This document shows, piece after piece, positions 1-7,335 of a DNA stretch of 12,592 nucleotides. The notes under the pieces are model-generated. The model did not search any database. It was given only the letters and a program-made list of their open reading frames with translations, and had not been told where the DNA came from. Made by a program: the position numbers and the translations under genes. This DNA is from Bacillota bacterium (GTDB lineage Bacteria > Bacillota > Bacilli > Alicyclobacillales > Alicyclobacillaceae). The stretch spans positions 1-12,592 of the forward strand of contig JAKAXI010000024.1 in the NCBI GenBank assembly GCA_021816665.1. Reading direction: 5' to 3'. How positions within the stretch are numbered: position 1 is the first letter of the stretch; each line of letters begins with the position of its first letter.

Positions 1-403
1 TCTAATTCGTGATGAGGTATTGCTTAAAGACGGGAAATTGACGGACGAGGAATTTGAGATCATTAAAACACATCCTGTAATCGGGGAATCAATACTGCAA
101 AAAATACAGCCTGGTTTTACGATGCAGCCTATTTTGCCGGGGGTGCGGTCTCACCATGAACGCTACGATGGCAGAGGTTATCCCGACGGTTTAAAAGGTG
201 GAGAAATTCCGTTGTTTGGACGGATTTTGGCTGTTGCAGATGCTTACGACGCGATGACATCAGACCGTCCATATCGTGCAGGCATGACTCAGACCAGGGC
301 CCTGTCCATTTTGGAAAGCGGAAGAGGAACTCAGTGGGACCCACAATTTGTTGACTCGTTTATTAGTGCGATGCAATCTGCGCTGGCAAAACAACAACCT
401 TAA
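1..403 (+). CDS. HD-GYP domain phosphodiesterase, C-terminal part (5' end outside window)
   Basis: The frame is open from base 2 and ends at TAA 401-403, giving 133 residues of a larger protein cut by the window edge. It reads IRDEVLLKDGKLTDEEF, then KTHPVIG, then HHERYDGRGYPDGLKG and ILAVADAYDAMTSDRPYR. These are the middle and C-terminal signatures of the HD-GYP family, including the HHE...GYP motif that gives the family its name. The HD dyad and any N-terminal sensor or receiver domain lie upstream and cannot be seen. HD-GYP proteins hydrolyse cyclic di-GMP, usually through a di- or tri-iron centre, and so lower this second messenger. The visible metal-binding His residues and the GYP motif look intact, so activity is plausible. 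A TTG at 20 is only an internal codon, because family similarity continues upstream of it. No clear terminator hairpin follows. Confidence 0.93.
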   Translation, partial: LIRDEVLLKDGKLTDEEFEIIKTHPVIGESILQKIQPGFTMQPILPGVRSHHERYDGRGYPDGLKGGEIPLFGRILAVADAYDAMTSDRPYRAGMTQTRALSILESGRGTQWDPQFVDSFISAMQSALAKQQP

Positions 404-565
404 AAGCCAAGCAAGTTTTCCTATTTGTGCGTGAATATCGGTTTGGCTGGAAGACGGATAGTGAGCATTTGGTTCACGGAGTGCGCGATATATATTGCAG
501 CTGCCAACTCCAATGGTCAGCGAATTCCCTCATCTCGCCCGAGACAAGGGTGGCATGCGTTGAAA

Positions 566-1138
566 CTAGAGCCCCGCCAGCCATATCGATTTCTCAATCC
601 ACTTGAAAAGGTTTCGATTTACGTTCTCTGGGTCCCAGAGATACATGGGGGCAATTTCATCGAGTAGTCCAACATCCCCCTCCAACCGATATTGCACAGA
701 TTGTTTCGGAATGATCTTCTCGGATTTCCAAAGGATTTCGAAAATGGAATCCAAAGAGGATAATTGAATGCTGTCCCCTTGTATTTTCCATTGAACTCGT
801 GAAAACGGGTTCGGACCTAAGAGCAATTCTCGTTCCCACCCGCAATATACGCCTGCCGCGTTCGCTGCCAACATAGGGCGGTTCTTGGTGAACCCATAAA
901 TTGCGGCAAAACGTGCCCAGGAGTACATAAATGTATAAACTCCAACGCCTATGGCAACGAAGTCAGTTTTATCGATGTGTTCACGTATGACTTGTTGTCT
1001 TTTGCGCGGAGGAATCTTTTGCAACGGCAAACTGACAATATCAATCTGCTTGATCGCCGGTGCCGAGAACGCCAGGGCAACTCTGGTCGTTGCAAATAGC
1101 CCTAACTCATCTTTGTCGTATAACGCTAGAAAAACCAA
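566..1138 (-). CDS. Hypothetical protein, 190 aa, TTG start
   Basis: I do not recognise this protein. The open frame runs to 1237, but I place the start at TTG 1138-1136. A strong ribosome binding site (AAGGAGGAG, 1152-1144) sits 5-7 bases before it, while the upstream ATG at 1237 has none. The first 33 residues of the longer frame are also low-complexity and unlike a structured N-terminus. The protein begins MVFLALYDKDELGLF and has a hydrophobic/aromatic central stretch (about residues 60-90, VAIGVGVYTFMYSWARFAAIYGF). It ends in a charged, Trp-containing tail. It has no signal peptide, no zinc-binding Cys pattern and no clear transmembrane helix. It stands alone between the HD-GYP gene and a pseudogene. 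The length, strong RBS and ordinary composition support a real gene; function is unknown. Confidence 0.6.
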   Translation of the reverse strand: MVFLALYDKDELGLFATTRVALAFSAPAIKQIDIVSLPLQKIPPRKRQQVIREHIDKTDFVAIGVGVYTFMYSWARFAAIYGFTKNRPMLAANAAGVYCGWERELLLGPNPFSRVQWKIQGDSIQLSSLDSIFEILWKSEKIIPKQSVQYRLEGDVGLLDEIAPMYLWDPENVNRNLFKWIEKSIWLAGL

Positions 1139-1355
1139 GACAACTCCTCCTTGGTACAAATGTATGCTCGTGTGGTCATTGTGGTGTGGGATTGATGACA
1201 GAGGGTTTGATGAGGCGGCAGTCCTCAGGAACGGCACTGGGCACTGGATTGTTCACGTAGCAACATAGTGGGCAAAGTTTCAAATGACAGTCGGAAAACC
1301 GCAGAATGAGTAATTCCATAAGTTTCTCTTGGTCAAATCGAGCTTCCAATATTTT

Positions 1356-1770
1356 TTAGCGGCGCGGATGTTGCTCGACGACTGTGCTGAGACGCCGGAC
1401 ACCGTCGACGAGGTTGTCGTGGCTCACGTAGCTGAAAGACAGTCGCAATTCGTCTTGCCCGCCGTAGCCGAGGACGTGGAAGTAAGATCCGGCTACATAT
1501 GAAACACCTGCAGCTAGGGCTCGCTCAAGCAGATCCCGCGCGTCTATCCCAGGTAGTGTGCCACGATGGCTTCCGTCATCGGATGTGTCAAGTCCTTCTT
1601 AAATCGGTCAAACACGGCGACGAGGTCCGGGTGACCGGTAACTCAACCGACGCGAAGTCCTGGAGCAATGACAGGCGGATAGTGTCAGGCGCTACCGACG
1701 GGATCCACAGGCGAGGTGCGGTGTAATTGAGCGACTGCTGAATAGACGGTGGAAAAACAAACTCTGGCAC
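1356..1770 (-). pseudogene. Decayed PLP-dependent aminotransferase (LysN/MocR-type fold), large internal deletion
   Basis: Reading the minus strand, the last about 70 codons encode a clean aminotransferase C-terminus: TLPGIDARDLLERALAAGV, then SYVAGSYF, LRLSFSYVS and VRRLSTVVEQHPRR before TAA (1358-1356). This matches fold-type I aminotransferases of the LysN/MocR group (…IDARDLLERALAAGVAYVPG…LRLNFSYVS…). Upstream, in two other frames, lie short pieces: one from a GTG at 1770 (after AAGGGGGAG, 1783-1775) reading APRLWIPSVAPDTIRLSLLQDF, and one reading HPDLVAVFDRFKKDLTHP and MTEAIVAHYLG. The second resembles the N-terminal substrate and cofactor region only loosely. The whole middle of the enzyme, including the Schiff-base lysine, is missing: about 415 bp remain of an expected 1.2 kb. 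Frame changes plus the missing core make this a non-functional remnant. The C-terminal assignment is firm; the N-terminal pieces are less certain. Confidence 0.72.
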
Positions 1771-1863
1771 GAAACTCCCCCTTGTCTCTTGTGTGGGCAT
1801 CGTTACAGTCGCGGCGCGCGCATGAACAGGCCGCCGACACGTGCGTGTGAGCGCCGGTGGACA

Positions 1864-2244
1864 CTACATGTTAGTCTCTTCTTCCACGTAGGTCTCGACT
1901 ACTAGGTCGTCAGTCTCTTGCGTCCGGACCTTGTGGATCACGACGGTTGGTTCAGGAAGAATCGTCTGCAGGTGCTGGGCCTCGTAGCGGACCAGTTTGC
2001 CGGCGTGTTCAATGATGCGGTTGGCAAGCTCCGCACGAACATCTGTGTCTGTAGTCTGTCGGAGTTCCTGGAGTCCGGCTACGACCGCTTGGCCGTGCAA
2101 CGAGATATCGCTTCGCAGTGTGCCAGCGCAGGTGCGACAGAGTGGGATGTGGTGGTGCATCACTTCACCGGGACGGCGTTCGCACCAAACGCATTTGAAC
2201 ATGGGTGGTAGCTTTCGCTTTGGCCAACGCAGGAAGTTCAGCAT
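1864..2244 (-). CDS. Small zinc-ribbon-like protein with two CxxC pairs, function unknown
   Basis: This 126-residue frame begins at ATG 2244 with a GGGGGTG ribosome binding site (2259-2253) eight bases upstream, and ends at TAG. After a short basic N-terminus it has CVWC (Cys18, Cys21) and CRTC (Cys36, Cys39), separated by a His-rich turn (MHHHIP). This arrangement is typical of a small treble-clef or zinc-ribbon knuckle. The rest is Leu/Glu-rich and probably helical (residues 48-95, HGQAVVAGLQELRQ through LANRIIEHAGKLV). An acidic, Val-rich tail (about 100-126) follows. I cannot assign a family. It is divergent from the threonine dehydratase gene, and the two share a 117-bp intergenic region. 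Clean start signals and the four ordered cysteines support a genuine gene. Confidence 0.68.
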   Translation of the reverse strand: MLNFLRWPKRKLPPMFKCVWCERRPGEVMHHHIPLCRTCAGTLRSDISLHGQAVVAGLQELRQTTDTDVRAELANRIIEHAGKLVRYEAQHLQTILPEPTVVIHKVRTQETDDLVVETYVEEETNM

Positions 2245-2322
2245 ACCTAGGACACCCCCATTGCTCCATTCTCCTCATACTATACCCTCGAAGTGGCGTC
2301 TGGTCGCCCCTATGCCTGTGTG

Positions 2323-2360
2323 TTATATTATTTGCTATATACAGACAGCTAGGAGAGGAG
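2323..2360 (+). promoter_or_regulatory. Possible extended -10 promoter and RBS of the threonine dehydratase gene
   Basis: TG-C-TATATA (2333-2341) resembles an extended -10 element, and an overlapping TATATT lies at 2324-2329. No convincing -35 hexamer stands at the proper distance. Transcription from this -10 would leave a leader of about 14 bases containing AGGAGAGGAG (2351-2360), the strong ribosome binding site that fixes the ATG at 2362. I see no T-box or other leader RNA in front of this gene. Confidence 0.3.
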
Positions 2361-2361
2361 C

Positions 2362-3663
2362 ATGTCCGGTATGCACAATGTGGACGCCTCGGAGCCGGCA
2401 TCTGGCGTACGAGGACTGGACATAGAAGACATCCGCCGCGCATTTCACACCGTGCAGGAAGTCACTGTCGATACCCCGCTCACGCGCAACGCCGTGCTCT
2501 CCGACCGCTACAACTGCAACGTGTATCTCAAACGGGAAGACCTTCAGCGCGTCCGCTCCTTCAAGATCCGAGGCGCTTACAACTTTCTGCGCAATTTGTC
2601 TGCCGATGAATTGATACGCGGAGTCGTCTGTGCGAGTGCAGGCAATCACGCGCAGGGAGTGGCCTACTCGTGCCGACAGCTTGAGGTGCACGGGTCGATT
2701 TTCATGCCGACCACAACGCCGCGTCAGAAAGTCTCTCAGGTGAAACTGTTCGGTGGGTCTTTTGTCGACGTCCACCTGATCGGCGACACCTTCGACGATG
2801 CGTACGCGGCAGCCATTGCCTACTGCAACGAGAATCAGCGCATTTTTGTGCACCCGTTCAATGACCCGCTGATCGCGGCCGGACAAGGGACGGTAGGCAT
2901 CGAAATGATCAATCAGATGGACGCGATGAAGACACCGGTCGACTTTGTGTTCATGAGCATCGGTGGGGGTGGACTGATTTCTGGTGTCGGCAGTTACGTC
3001 AAGGCGGTCAGCCCTTACACGAAAGTAATAGGTGCGGAACCTGCAGGGGCTCCGTCGATGAAACGATCGTTCGAAGCAGGCAAGGTAGTTGCTCTCGAGG
3101 AGATCGACAAGTTTGTGGACGGTGCAGCCGTCAAGCAAGTTGGACAGCTCACGTACGAGGTCTGCAGAGAAGTCGTGGATGATATCGTGATTGTACCGGA
3201 AGGGAAGACCTGCACCACCATTCTCGAACTGTACAACGAGAACGCCATTGTGGCAGAACCAGCTGGCGCCATGCCGATCGCAGCGCTCGACTTTTACCGC
3301 GAAGAGATCGCTGGGAAAAACGTAGTCTGCGTCATCAGTGGTGGGAACAACGACATTGACCGGATGCAGGAGATCAAAGAGCGGTCACTGATCTACGAAG
3401 GGCTGATGCACTACTTTCTCATCCAATTTCCGCAGCGCGCAGGCGCCCTGCGCGAGTTCATTGATCTTGTGGTTGGCCCTGATGACGATATCACGCGCTT
3501 TGAATACATTAAAAAGAACAACAAGGAAAACGGCCCCGCACTCGTAGGCATTGAGTTAAAGCAGCGCGAGGACTACGCGCCGCTGATGGATCGCATGCGG
3601 ACGCACGGGATCTCGTATATGGAAATCAATCGCGATCCGGCCCTCTTCCAACTTCTCATTTAG
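2362..3663 (+). CDS. ilvA: Threonine dehydratase (threonine ammonia-lyase), biosynthetic type
   Basis: This 433-residue PLP enzyme converts L-threonine to 2-oxobutyrate and ammonia, the first committed step of isoleucine synthesis in the cytosol. Family signatures are in order: the PLP lysine in SFKIRGAYNF (Lys68), SAGNHAQGVA (92-101), the phosphate-cradling SIGGGGLISG (199-208), and VISGGNND near residue 325 closing the catalytic domain. Residues about 344-430 (GLMHYFLIQFPQRAGALREF onward) form one C-terminal ACT-like regulatory domain, where isoleucine and valine act in related enzymes. Length fits the short Firmicutes IlvA type of about 420 residues. The ATG at 2362 is set by AGGAGAGGAG just upstream. 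The next gene begins four bases after the stop, implying co-transcription with the AlaR/AlaT-like pair. A catabolic role cannot be excluded, but the regulatory domain favours biosynthesis. Confidence 0.95.
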   Translation: MSGMHNVDASEPASGVRGLDIEDIRRAFHTVQEVTVDTPLTRNAVLSDRYNCNVYLKREDLQRVRSFKIRGAYNFLRNLSADELIRGVVCASAGNHAQGVAYSCRQLEVHGSIFMPTTTPRQKVSQVKLFGGSFVDVHLIGDTFDDAYAAAIAYCNENQRIFVHPFNDPLIAAGQGTVGIEMINQMDAMKTPVDFVFMSIGGGGLISGVGSYVKAVSPYTKVIGAEPAGAPSMKRSFEAGKVVALEEIDKFVDGAAVKQVGQLTYEVCREVVDDIVIVPEGKTCTTILELYNENAIVAEPAGAMPIAALDFYREEIAGKNVVCVISGGNNDIDRMQEIKERSLIYEGLMHYFLIQFPQRAGALREFIDLVVGPDDDITRFEYIKKNNKENGPALVGIELKQREDYAPLMDRMRTHGISYMEINRDPALFQLLI

Positions 3664-3667
3664 GGTC

Positions 3668-4189
3668 ATGAAAAAAGAGGCAGGTGTAGCCCCCGTGAAA
3701 GATGTGAAAGAACTCGAGCTGTTGCGGCTCCTCGCAATGGATTCGCGACTGTCCACGCAGACGCTGGCAACACTGGTTGGCACCTCGCAAGAAGAGGTGG
3801 AACAAGCGGTCCGGGAGCTCGAACAGAAGCACGTCATCCTGCGCTATTCGACGGTGATTGACTGGGAGAAAGTTGCTACTCCACGGGTAACGGCCGTGAT
3901 CGAAGTGAAAGTCATTCCGCAGCGGGAGGTCGGCTTTGACGCCATCGCGGAGCGAATTTATCGGTTCCCGGAGGTGCGGTCGGTGTTCTTGATGTCTGGC
4001 GGCAACGACTTGCAGGTGACCGTGGAAGGAAGCGACCTACAAGCCATCTCTCGTTTCGTGTCCGAAAAGCTCGCTACGATTGAAAACGTCCACTCGACGA
4101 CGACCCACTTTATGCTGAAAAAGTACAAGGAAGCTGGCGTTATCTTCGACGATCACGAAGATGACCGCCGCCTCGTGGTTGCGCCATGA
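3668..4189 (+). CDS. alaR: Lrp/AsnC family transcriptional regulator, AlaR-like
   Basis: This 173-residue DNA-binding protein has the two-part Lrp/AsnC layout. An N-terminal winged helix-turn-helix covers about residues 14-62 (ELELLRLLAMDSRLSTQTLA, LVGTSQEEVEQAVRELEQ). A C-terminal RAM ligand-binding domain covers about 72-150 (VTAVIEVKVIP, FPEVRSVFLMSGGNDLQVTV). Such regulators form octamers or dimers that sense amino acids. Its stop overlaps the start of an AlaT-like aminotransferase by four bases, the same pairing as Bacillus subtilis AlaR (YugG) with AlaT (YugH), where the regulator governs alanine synthesis. Hence the symbol, given by similarity and context. The ATG at 3668 has only a weak ribosome binding site and may rely on coupling to the upstream gene. 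A GTG about nine codons later (MKDVKELELL) is a credible alternative start. The C-terminal tail (DDHEDDRR) is charged and probably flexible. Confidence 0.88.
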   Translation: MKKEAGVAPVKDVKELELLRLLAMDSRLSTQTLATLVGTSQEEVEQAVRELEQKHVILRYSTVIDWEKVATPRVTAVIEVKVIPQREVGFDAIAERIYRFPEVRSVFLMSGGNDLQVTVEGSDLQAISRFVSEKLATIENVHSTTTHFMLKKYKEAGVIFDDHEDDRRLVVAP

Positions 4190-5358
4190 CGATTGGAGCC
4201 CGGAGTCATCGACTGTCTCCCGTTGTAGACGCCATTCCACCTTCTGGAATCCGGCGCTTTTTTGACTTAGCGAATCAAATGGAGAATGTCATCTCCCTCG
4301 GTGTTGGCGAACCGGACTTCGTGACACCGTGGCACATTCGGGAAGCTTCTCTGTACGCACTTGAACGCGGGTTTACGACCTACACATCAAACCGTGGTCT
4401 GCCTGAACTGTGTGAGGCGATCACCGCGTACCTTGAGGACTTCGAACTGCACTACGACCCGGCCGAGGAGGTGCTTGTGACTGTCGGCGGCAGCGAGGCT
4501 ATCGACTTGGCGCTGCGGGCACTCGTATGCCCTGGGGACGAGGTTCTCATCCCGGGCCCTACTTATGTATCCTATCGCCCTTGTGCACTCCTCGCAGGAG
4601 CGACGGTGGTCGACGTGCCTACCTACCCGGAAGATAACTTTCGGTTGACAGCCGAAGCACTTGAAGCCTGCGTCACGTCTGCCAGTAAAGTGTTGGTCTT
4701 GTGCTATCCGAACAACCCGACAGGTGCCATCATGACATCTGATGACTTGGCTGCAATCGCCGAAGTGGCGATTGCTCATGACCTGTTCGTGATCTCGGAT
4801 GAAATCTACGCTGAGTTGACGTACGGTTCCCAGCACGCCAGCATCGCTGCACTGCCAGGGATGAAAGAACGAACGATTGTCGTCAGCGGCCTGTCAAAGG
4901 CGTTCGCTATGACGGGGTGGCGCATTGGCTATGCAGCGGGGCCAGAAGACGTAATCAGCGCGATGCTAAAAGTGCACCAGTACACATCGCTGTGCGCACC
5001 GAGCATGGGGCAGATGGCGGCTCTTGAGGCACTTACGCACGGTAAAGAGGAAAAGGACCGAATGGTCGCCAGCTACGACCGTCGTAGGAGACTGATTGTC
5101 GACGGGTTCAATCAAATGGGTTTGACTTGCCACTCACCGCAAGGCGCTTTCTACGCGTTTCCGGATATCCGGAACACCGGTATGAGTTCGCAAGACTTTT
5201 GCGAAGCGCTGCTGCGTGAAACCCAAGTTGCCGTGGTGCCTGGAGACGTATTTGGGGCAACGGGTGAGGGCTTTATCCGCTGTTCGTACGCTACGTCAGT
5301 CCAGCAAATTGAAGCTGCCCTTGAGCGGATCGCAAAGTTTGTTGACCGCCTGTGGTAA
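4186..5358 (+). CDS. alaT: Class I/II PLP aminotransferase, AlaT-like (alanine transaminase)
   Basis: This 390-residue fold-type I aminotransferase shows all key elements: LGVGEPDFVTPWHIREA (38-54), YPNNPTG (174-180), SDEIYAELTYG (204-214), and the Schiff-base lysine Lys238 in SGLSKAFAMTGWRIGY. A late GFIRCSYATS supplies the carboxylate-binding arginine. Its start region (IPPSGIRRFFDLAN) and end region (AVVPGDVFGATGEGFIRCSY) closely follow, from memory, Bacillus subtilis AlaT (YugH), which transaminates pyruvate and glutamate to alanine and 2-oxoglutarate. The ATG overlaps the regulator's stop (ATGA, 4186-4189) and has no clear ribosome binding site, so translation is probably coupled. Position after IlvA and an Lrp-type sensor fits a small amino-acid operon. 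Substrate range cannot be read from sequence alone, and other 2-oxo acids are possible. Confidence 0.93.
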   Translation: MTIGARSHRLSPVVDAIPPSGIRRFFDLANQMENVISLGVGEPDFVTPWHIREASLYALERGFTTYTSNRGLPELCEAITAYLEDFELHYDPAEEVLVTVGGSEAIDLALRALVCPGDEVLIPGPTYVSYRPCALLAGATVVDVPTYPEDNFRLTAEALEACVTSASKVLVLCYPNNPTGAIMTSDDLAAIAEVAIAHDLFVISDEIYAELTYGSQHASIAALPGMKERTIVVSGLSKAFAMTGWRIGYAAGPEDVISAMLKVHQYTSLCAPSMGQMAALEALTHGKEEKDRMVASYDRRRRLIVDGFNQMGLTCHSPQGAFYAFPDIRNTGMSSQDFCEALLRETQVAVVPGDVFGATGEGFIRCSYATSVQQIEAALERIAKFVDRLW

Positions 5359-5476
5359 GGTAAGGAGACGGTGTCTCTAACTGTGAGGCGACAGTTGCGA
5401 GCATCGTGTCGAAATCGGCGATGGGGCTGTCACGACTGTACCCTGCCGTGTAAATTTAGCAGACAGGAGGGGTACC

Positions 5477-5950
5477 GTGGACCCTAGGGATTTTCGCAAC
5501 ATCGCTGGGACGTTTGCGACTGGCGTGACCATTGTAACCATAACATCAACGAGTGGAAAACCGACCGGTATGACGGTCAACTCCTTTACTTCGGTTTCGC
5601 TTGATCCACCACTTGTGTTAATCACGGTCGGAGACCACGCGAGCATGTACGAAGAGTTCAAACATGTGAGCGCCTTTGCTGTAAACATCCTGAGTGAGCA
5701 GCAAGAGGAATTGTCTCGTACATTCGCATCCAAGGGAGCGGACCGTTTCGCAGGGGTGCCCTATACCCAAGGTGTGTCTGGCAGTCCGATCTTGCCCGAT
5801 GTGCTGGGGTACTTTGACTGTGAAGTATACGACCGACATCAGGCAGGTGACCATCTAATCATTGTCGGCCGAGTCGTGGATGGACGGGTTTCTGATGGAA
5901 ACCCACTGTTGTTTGTCCGCGGGCAGTACAAGACAGTGCATGAGGAGTAA
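5477..5950 (+). CDS. Flavin reductase domain protein (FMN-binding split barrel)
   Basis: The 157-residue protein begins at GTG 5477, preceded by a strong ribosome binding site (AGGAGGGG about seven bases upstream). It has the flavin reductase/HpaC-like signature: DFRNIAGTFATGVTIVT near the N-terminus, GMTVNSFTSVSLDPPLVLI (about 33-51), FAVNILSEQQEELSRTFA (about 66-83), and a C-terminal HLIIVGRVVDG with PLLFVRGQY. Family members bind FMN or FAD and use NAD(P)H to supply reduced flavin to a partner monooxygenase. No monooxygenase lies nearby, so its partner is unknown. It follows the aminotransferase by 118 bp on the same strand; that gap shows no clear promoter, so it may be read through or transcribed separately. 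Length and motifs look complete. Confidence 0.9.
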   Translation: MDPRDFRNIAGTFATGVTIVTITSTSGKPTGMTVNSFTSVSLDPPLVLITVGDHASMYEEFKHVSAFAVNILSEQQEELSRTFASKGADRFAGVPYTQGVSGSPILPDVLGYFDCEVYDRHQAGDHLIIVGRVVDGRVSDGNPLLFVRGQYKTVHEE

Positions 5951-5952
5951 AT

Positions 5953-5982
5953 AGCAGGGCTGTCCACACGGACAGCCCTGCT
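5953..5982. terminator. Perfect 13-bp hairpin between convergent genes, possible bidirectional terminator
   Basis: AGCAGGGCTGTCC (5953-5965) and its exact reverse complement (5970-5982) flank a four-base loop, ACAC. It begins three bases after the flavin reductase stop and lies between that gene and the convergent DoxX-like gene. Neither strand has a proper U-tract after the stem, so it may be a weak terminator or a transcript-end stabiliser. Confidence 0.62.
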
Positions 5983-6018
5983 CCACGTGTTATCCATAAA
6001 GCCCCATCGACCACCTCA

Positions 6019-6639
6019 TTACATTTTTGCAGATGACCCAGAGTCGCCAGGCGTCTTGAAGTGGCTGTCCGAGCCGTTGTTCTTTGACTTGCGGCTGACT
6101 CGACGAACGCTCAGCAAGTTTCCACCGCGGCGGAATCGCAAGTAGCCGTCAATGCCGATTAGGTTGCCGTAGGTAGGCAGGTACAGGTACACAATGTCGG
6201 TCACCATGTAACCAAAGTTGTTTGCGGCACCAGCAGTCGCGTACAGGAAGTTCAGGAACAGCGCAGCGACCATGCTTGCGATAAACCCGAATCCAAAGAA
6301 CACGAATAGCCCGATGACGATTTCAAACAGAATAACAAGGAAGTCCAAGAAACCGCCGAGGTTTAAGAAAATGTGGTTTGTGACCCAAATTAACAAATTG
6401 TCGAGATGTAATGGGTCCATGCCGTGAGAGTGCTGAACGGATGAAACCATGCCTTTCAAGAGACCCCCGCTGTTAAACTTGCCGTCGGACAGCCAGTGTT
6501 CGACCGTCAACTTATCCCACCCAGCCTTGAACCAATCCCATCCAACAAGCAGTCGGGCCAGTGTAAATACGATGACCACAAATGCGTTCCATGGGCTGCG
6601 CTTGAACTCCGTCGAAATTGCGTCGAGATAAGAGCTCAT
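6019..6639 (-). CDS. DoxX/DoxD-like integral membrane protein
   Basis: I choose ATG 6639 because GAGGAGG (6654-6648) lies eight bases before it, giving 206 residues. A longer frame from GTG 6768 has a ribosome binding site only one base from the codon and adds 43 poorly conserved-looking residues. The protein has a first hydrophobic helix followed by ARLLVGWDWFKAGWDKL, typical of the DoxX-like group (arginine, then a Gly/Trp-rich turn with a KL pair). An amphipathic segment follows, then about three more hydrophobic helices (LIWVTNHIFLNLGGF onward, LVILFEIVIGLFVFF, FIASMVAALFLNFLY). The C-terminal tail is Arg/Lys/Ser-rich, probably cytoplasmic. DoxX-like proteins include the thiosulfate:quinone oxidoreductase subunit of Acidianus and many redox-linked proteins of unclear role. 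I infer membrane location; the electron donor is unknown. Confidence 0.8.
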   Translation of the reverse strand: MSSYLDAISTEFKRSPWNAFVVIVFTLARLLVGWDWFKAGWDKLTVEHWLSDGKFNSGGLLKGMVSSVQHSHGMDPLHLDNLLIWVTNHIFLNLGGFLDFLVILFEIVIGLFVFFGFGFIASMVAALFLNFLYATAGAANNFGYMVTDIVYLYLPTYGNLIGIDGYLRFRRGGNLLSVRRVSRKSKNNGSDSHFKTPGDSGSSAKM

Positions 6640-6965
6640 AGCATTGACCTCCTCAAGTACCGATTCGTAAAACTGGGTACGAGTGCGACAGAGAATCACG
6701 CCACTAAATTGTTTGGACCGGTCTGTTGAGGTAACGTACTCTTGATGAGTCGCGAGTTTTCGTCTCACGCTCCTTTGTCCGGTTTGGCAGGGAACCAGCC
6801 CTTGTTACGGTTTCATTATCGTGTGTTTACTGAAACGGCTACAGAGCAAATAGGATAATTGTGGTTGCGAACTGAGCTAGTCTGACAATGCTGAACTAGG
6901 TATTCCTCATATCGGCCATGGCGAGTAGTCCATCGAATAAAACTTACGAATTGGGCCAACAACCG
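6640..6965. other. Divergent intergenic region between DoxX-like gene and T-box promoter
   Basis: No gene is supported in these 326 bases. They should hold the promoter of the DoxX-like gene, but I see no convincing pair of hexamers on the minus strand. A 6-bp inverted repeat GTTTCA/TGAAAC (6810-6815 and 6831-6836) could be an operator. Three short strings here (AAACGGCT 6833-6840, GTGGTTG 6861-6867, CGAACTGAGCT 6868-6878) recur in the same order inside the T-box Stem I; see findings. Confidence 0.5.
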
Positions 6966-6995
6966 TTGACATCCGAGCTGAGGTCCGCGTAACAT
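6966..6995 (+). promoter_or_regulatory. Sigma-A-type promoter of the T-box/DAHP synthase transcript
   Basis: A perfect -35 TTGACA (6966-6971) and a -10 TAACAT (6990-6995, four of six consensus bases) are separated by 18 bases. The implied transcription start is near 7002, about 15 bases before the first base-paired nucleotide of T-box Stem I, as expected for such leaders. Confidence 0.75.
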
Positions 6996-7245
6996 GATAC
7001 CAATTCAATACAAAAACGGCTTTGATGAAGAGAGTACGGATTCGGATCAGTCCAGAGAGTCGGTGGTTGGTGCAAACCGAACTGAGCTGAATTTCGGAAG
7101 TTCACTTCTGAGCCGCAGGGTGAAGCTCCTTTGACATCACGTCTACGAGTGAGTTGTAGCCTGAGCCGGAAATGTCCCAACGTTTCCGTTATCACAACGA
7201 AGTGAAAGGCTGCGTGCCTTTTCATGAGGGTGGTACCGCGAGAAT

Positions 7246-7273
7246 GCCTCGTCCCTTTTCGGACGAGGCTTTT
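7246..7273 (+). terminator. First T-box terminator
   Basis: GCCTCGTCC (7246-7254) pairs perfectly with GGACGAGGC (7261-7269) around loop CTTTTC, followed by TTTT (7270-7273). The competing antiterminator pairs GAGG (7226-7229) with CCTC (7247-7250), so the two structures are mutually exclusive. Confidence 0.92.
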
Positions 7274-7335
7274 CATGTTGGTGAGCCCTCGTCAACTGCG
7301 GCGCACGCCTTTACCTAGGGTGGTACCACGAGATT

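Noticed and set aside
425..667. 80-codon plus-strand open frame after the HD-GYP gene
   Set aside because: It overlaps the 3' end of the better supported minus-strand gene, has no ribosome binding site and resembles no protein family.
2335..3138. 267-codon minus-strand open frame
   Set aside because: It is entirely antisense to threonine dehydratase, with His/Arg/Val-rich composition typical of a shadow frame.
6640..6768. 43-residue longer DoxX-like protein from GTG 6768
   Set aside because: The RBS is only one base from the GTG, whereas ATG 6639 has GAGGAGG at ideal spacing, and the extension is not membrane-like.
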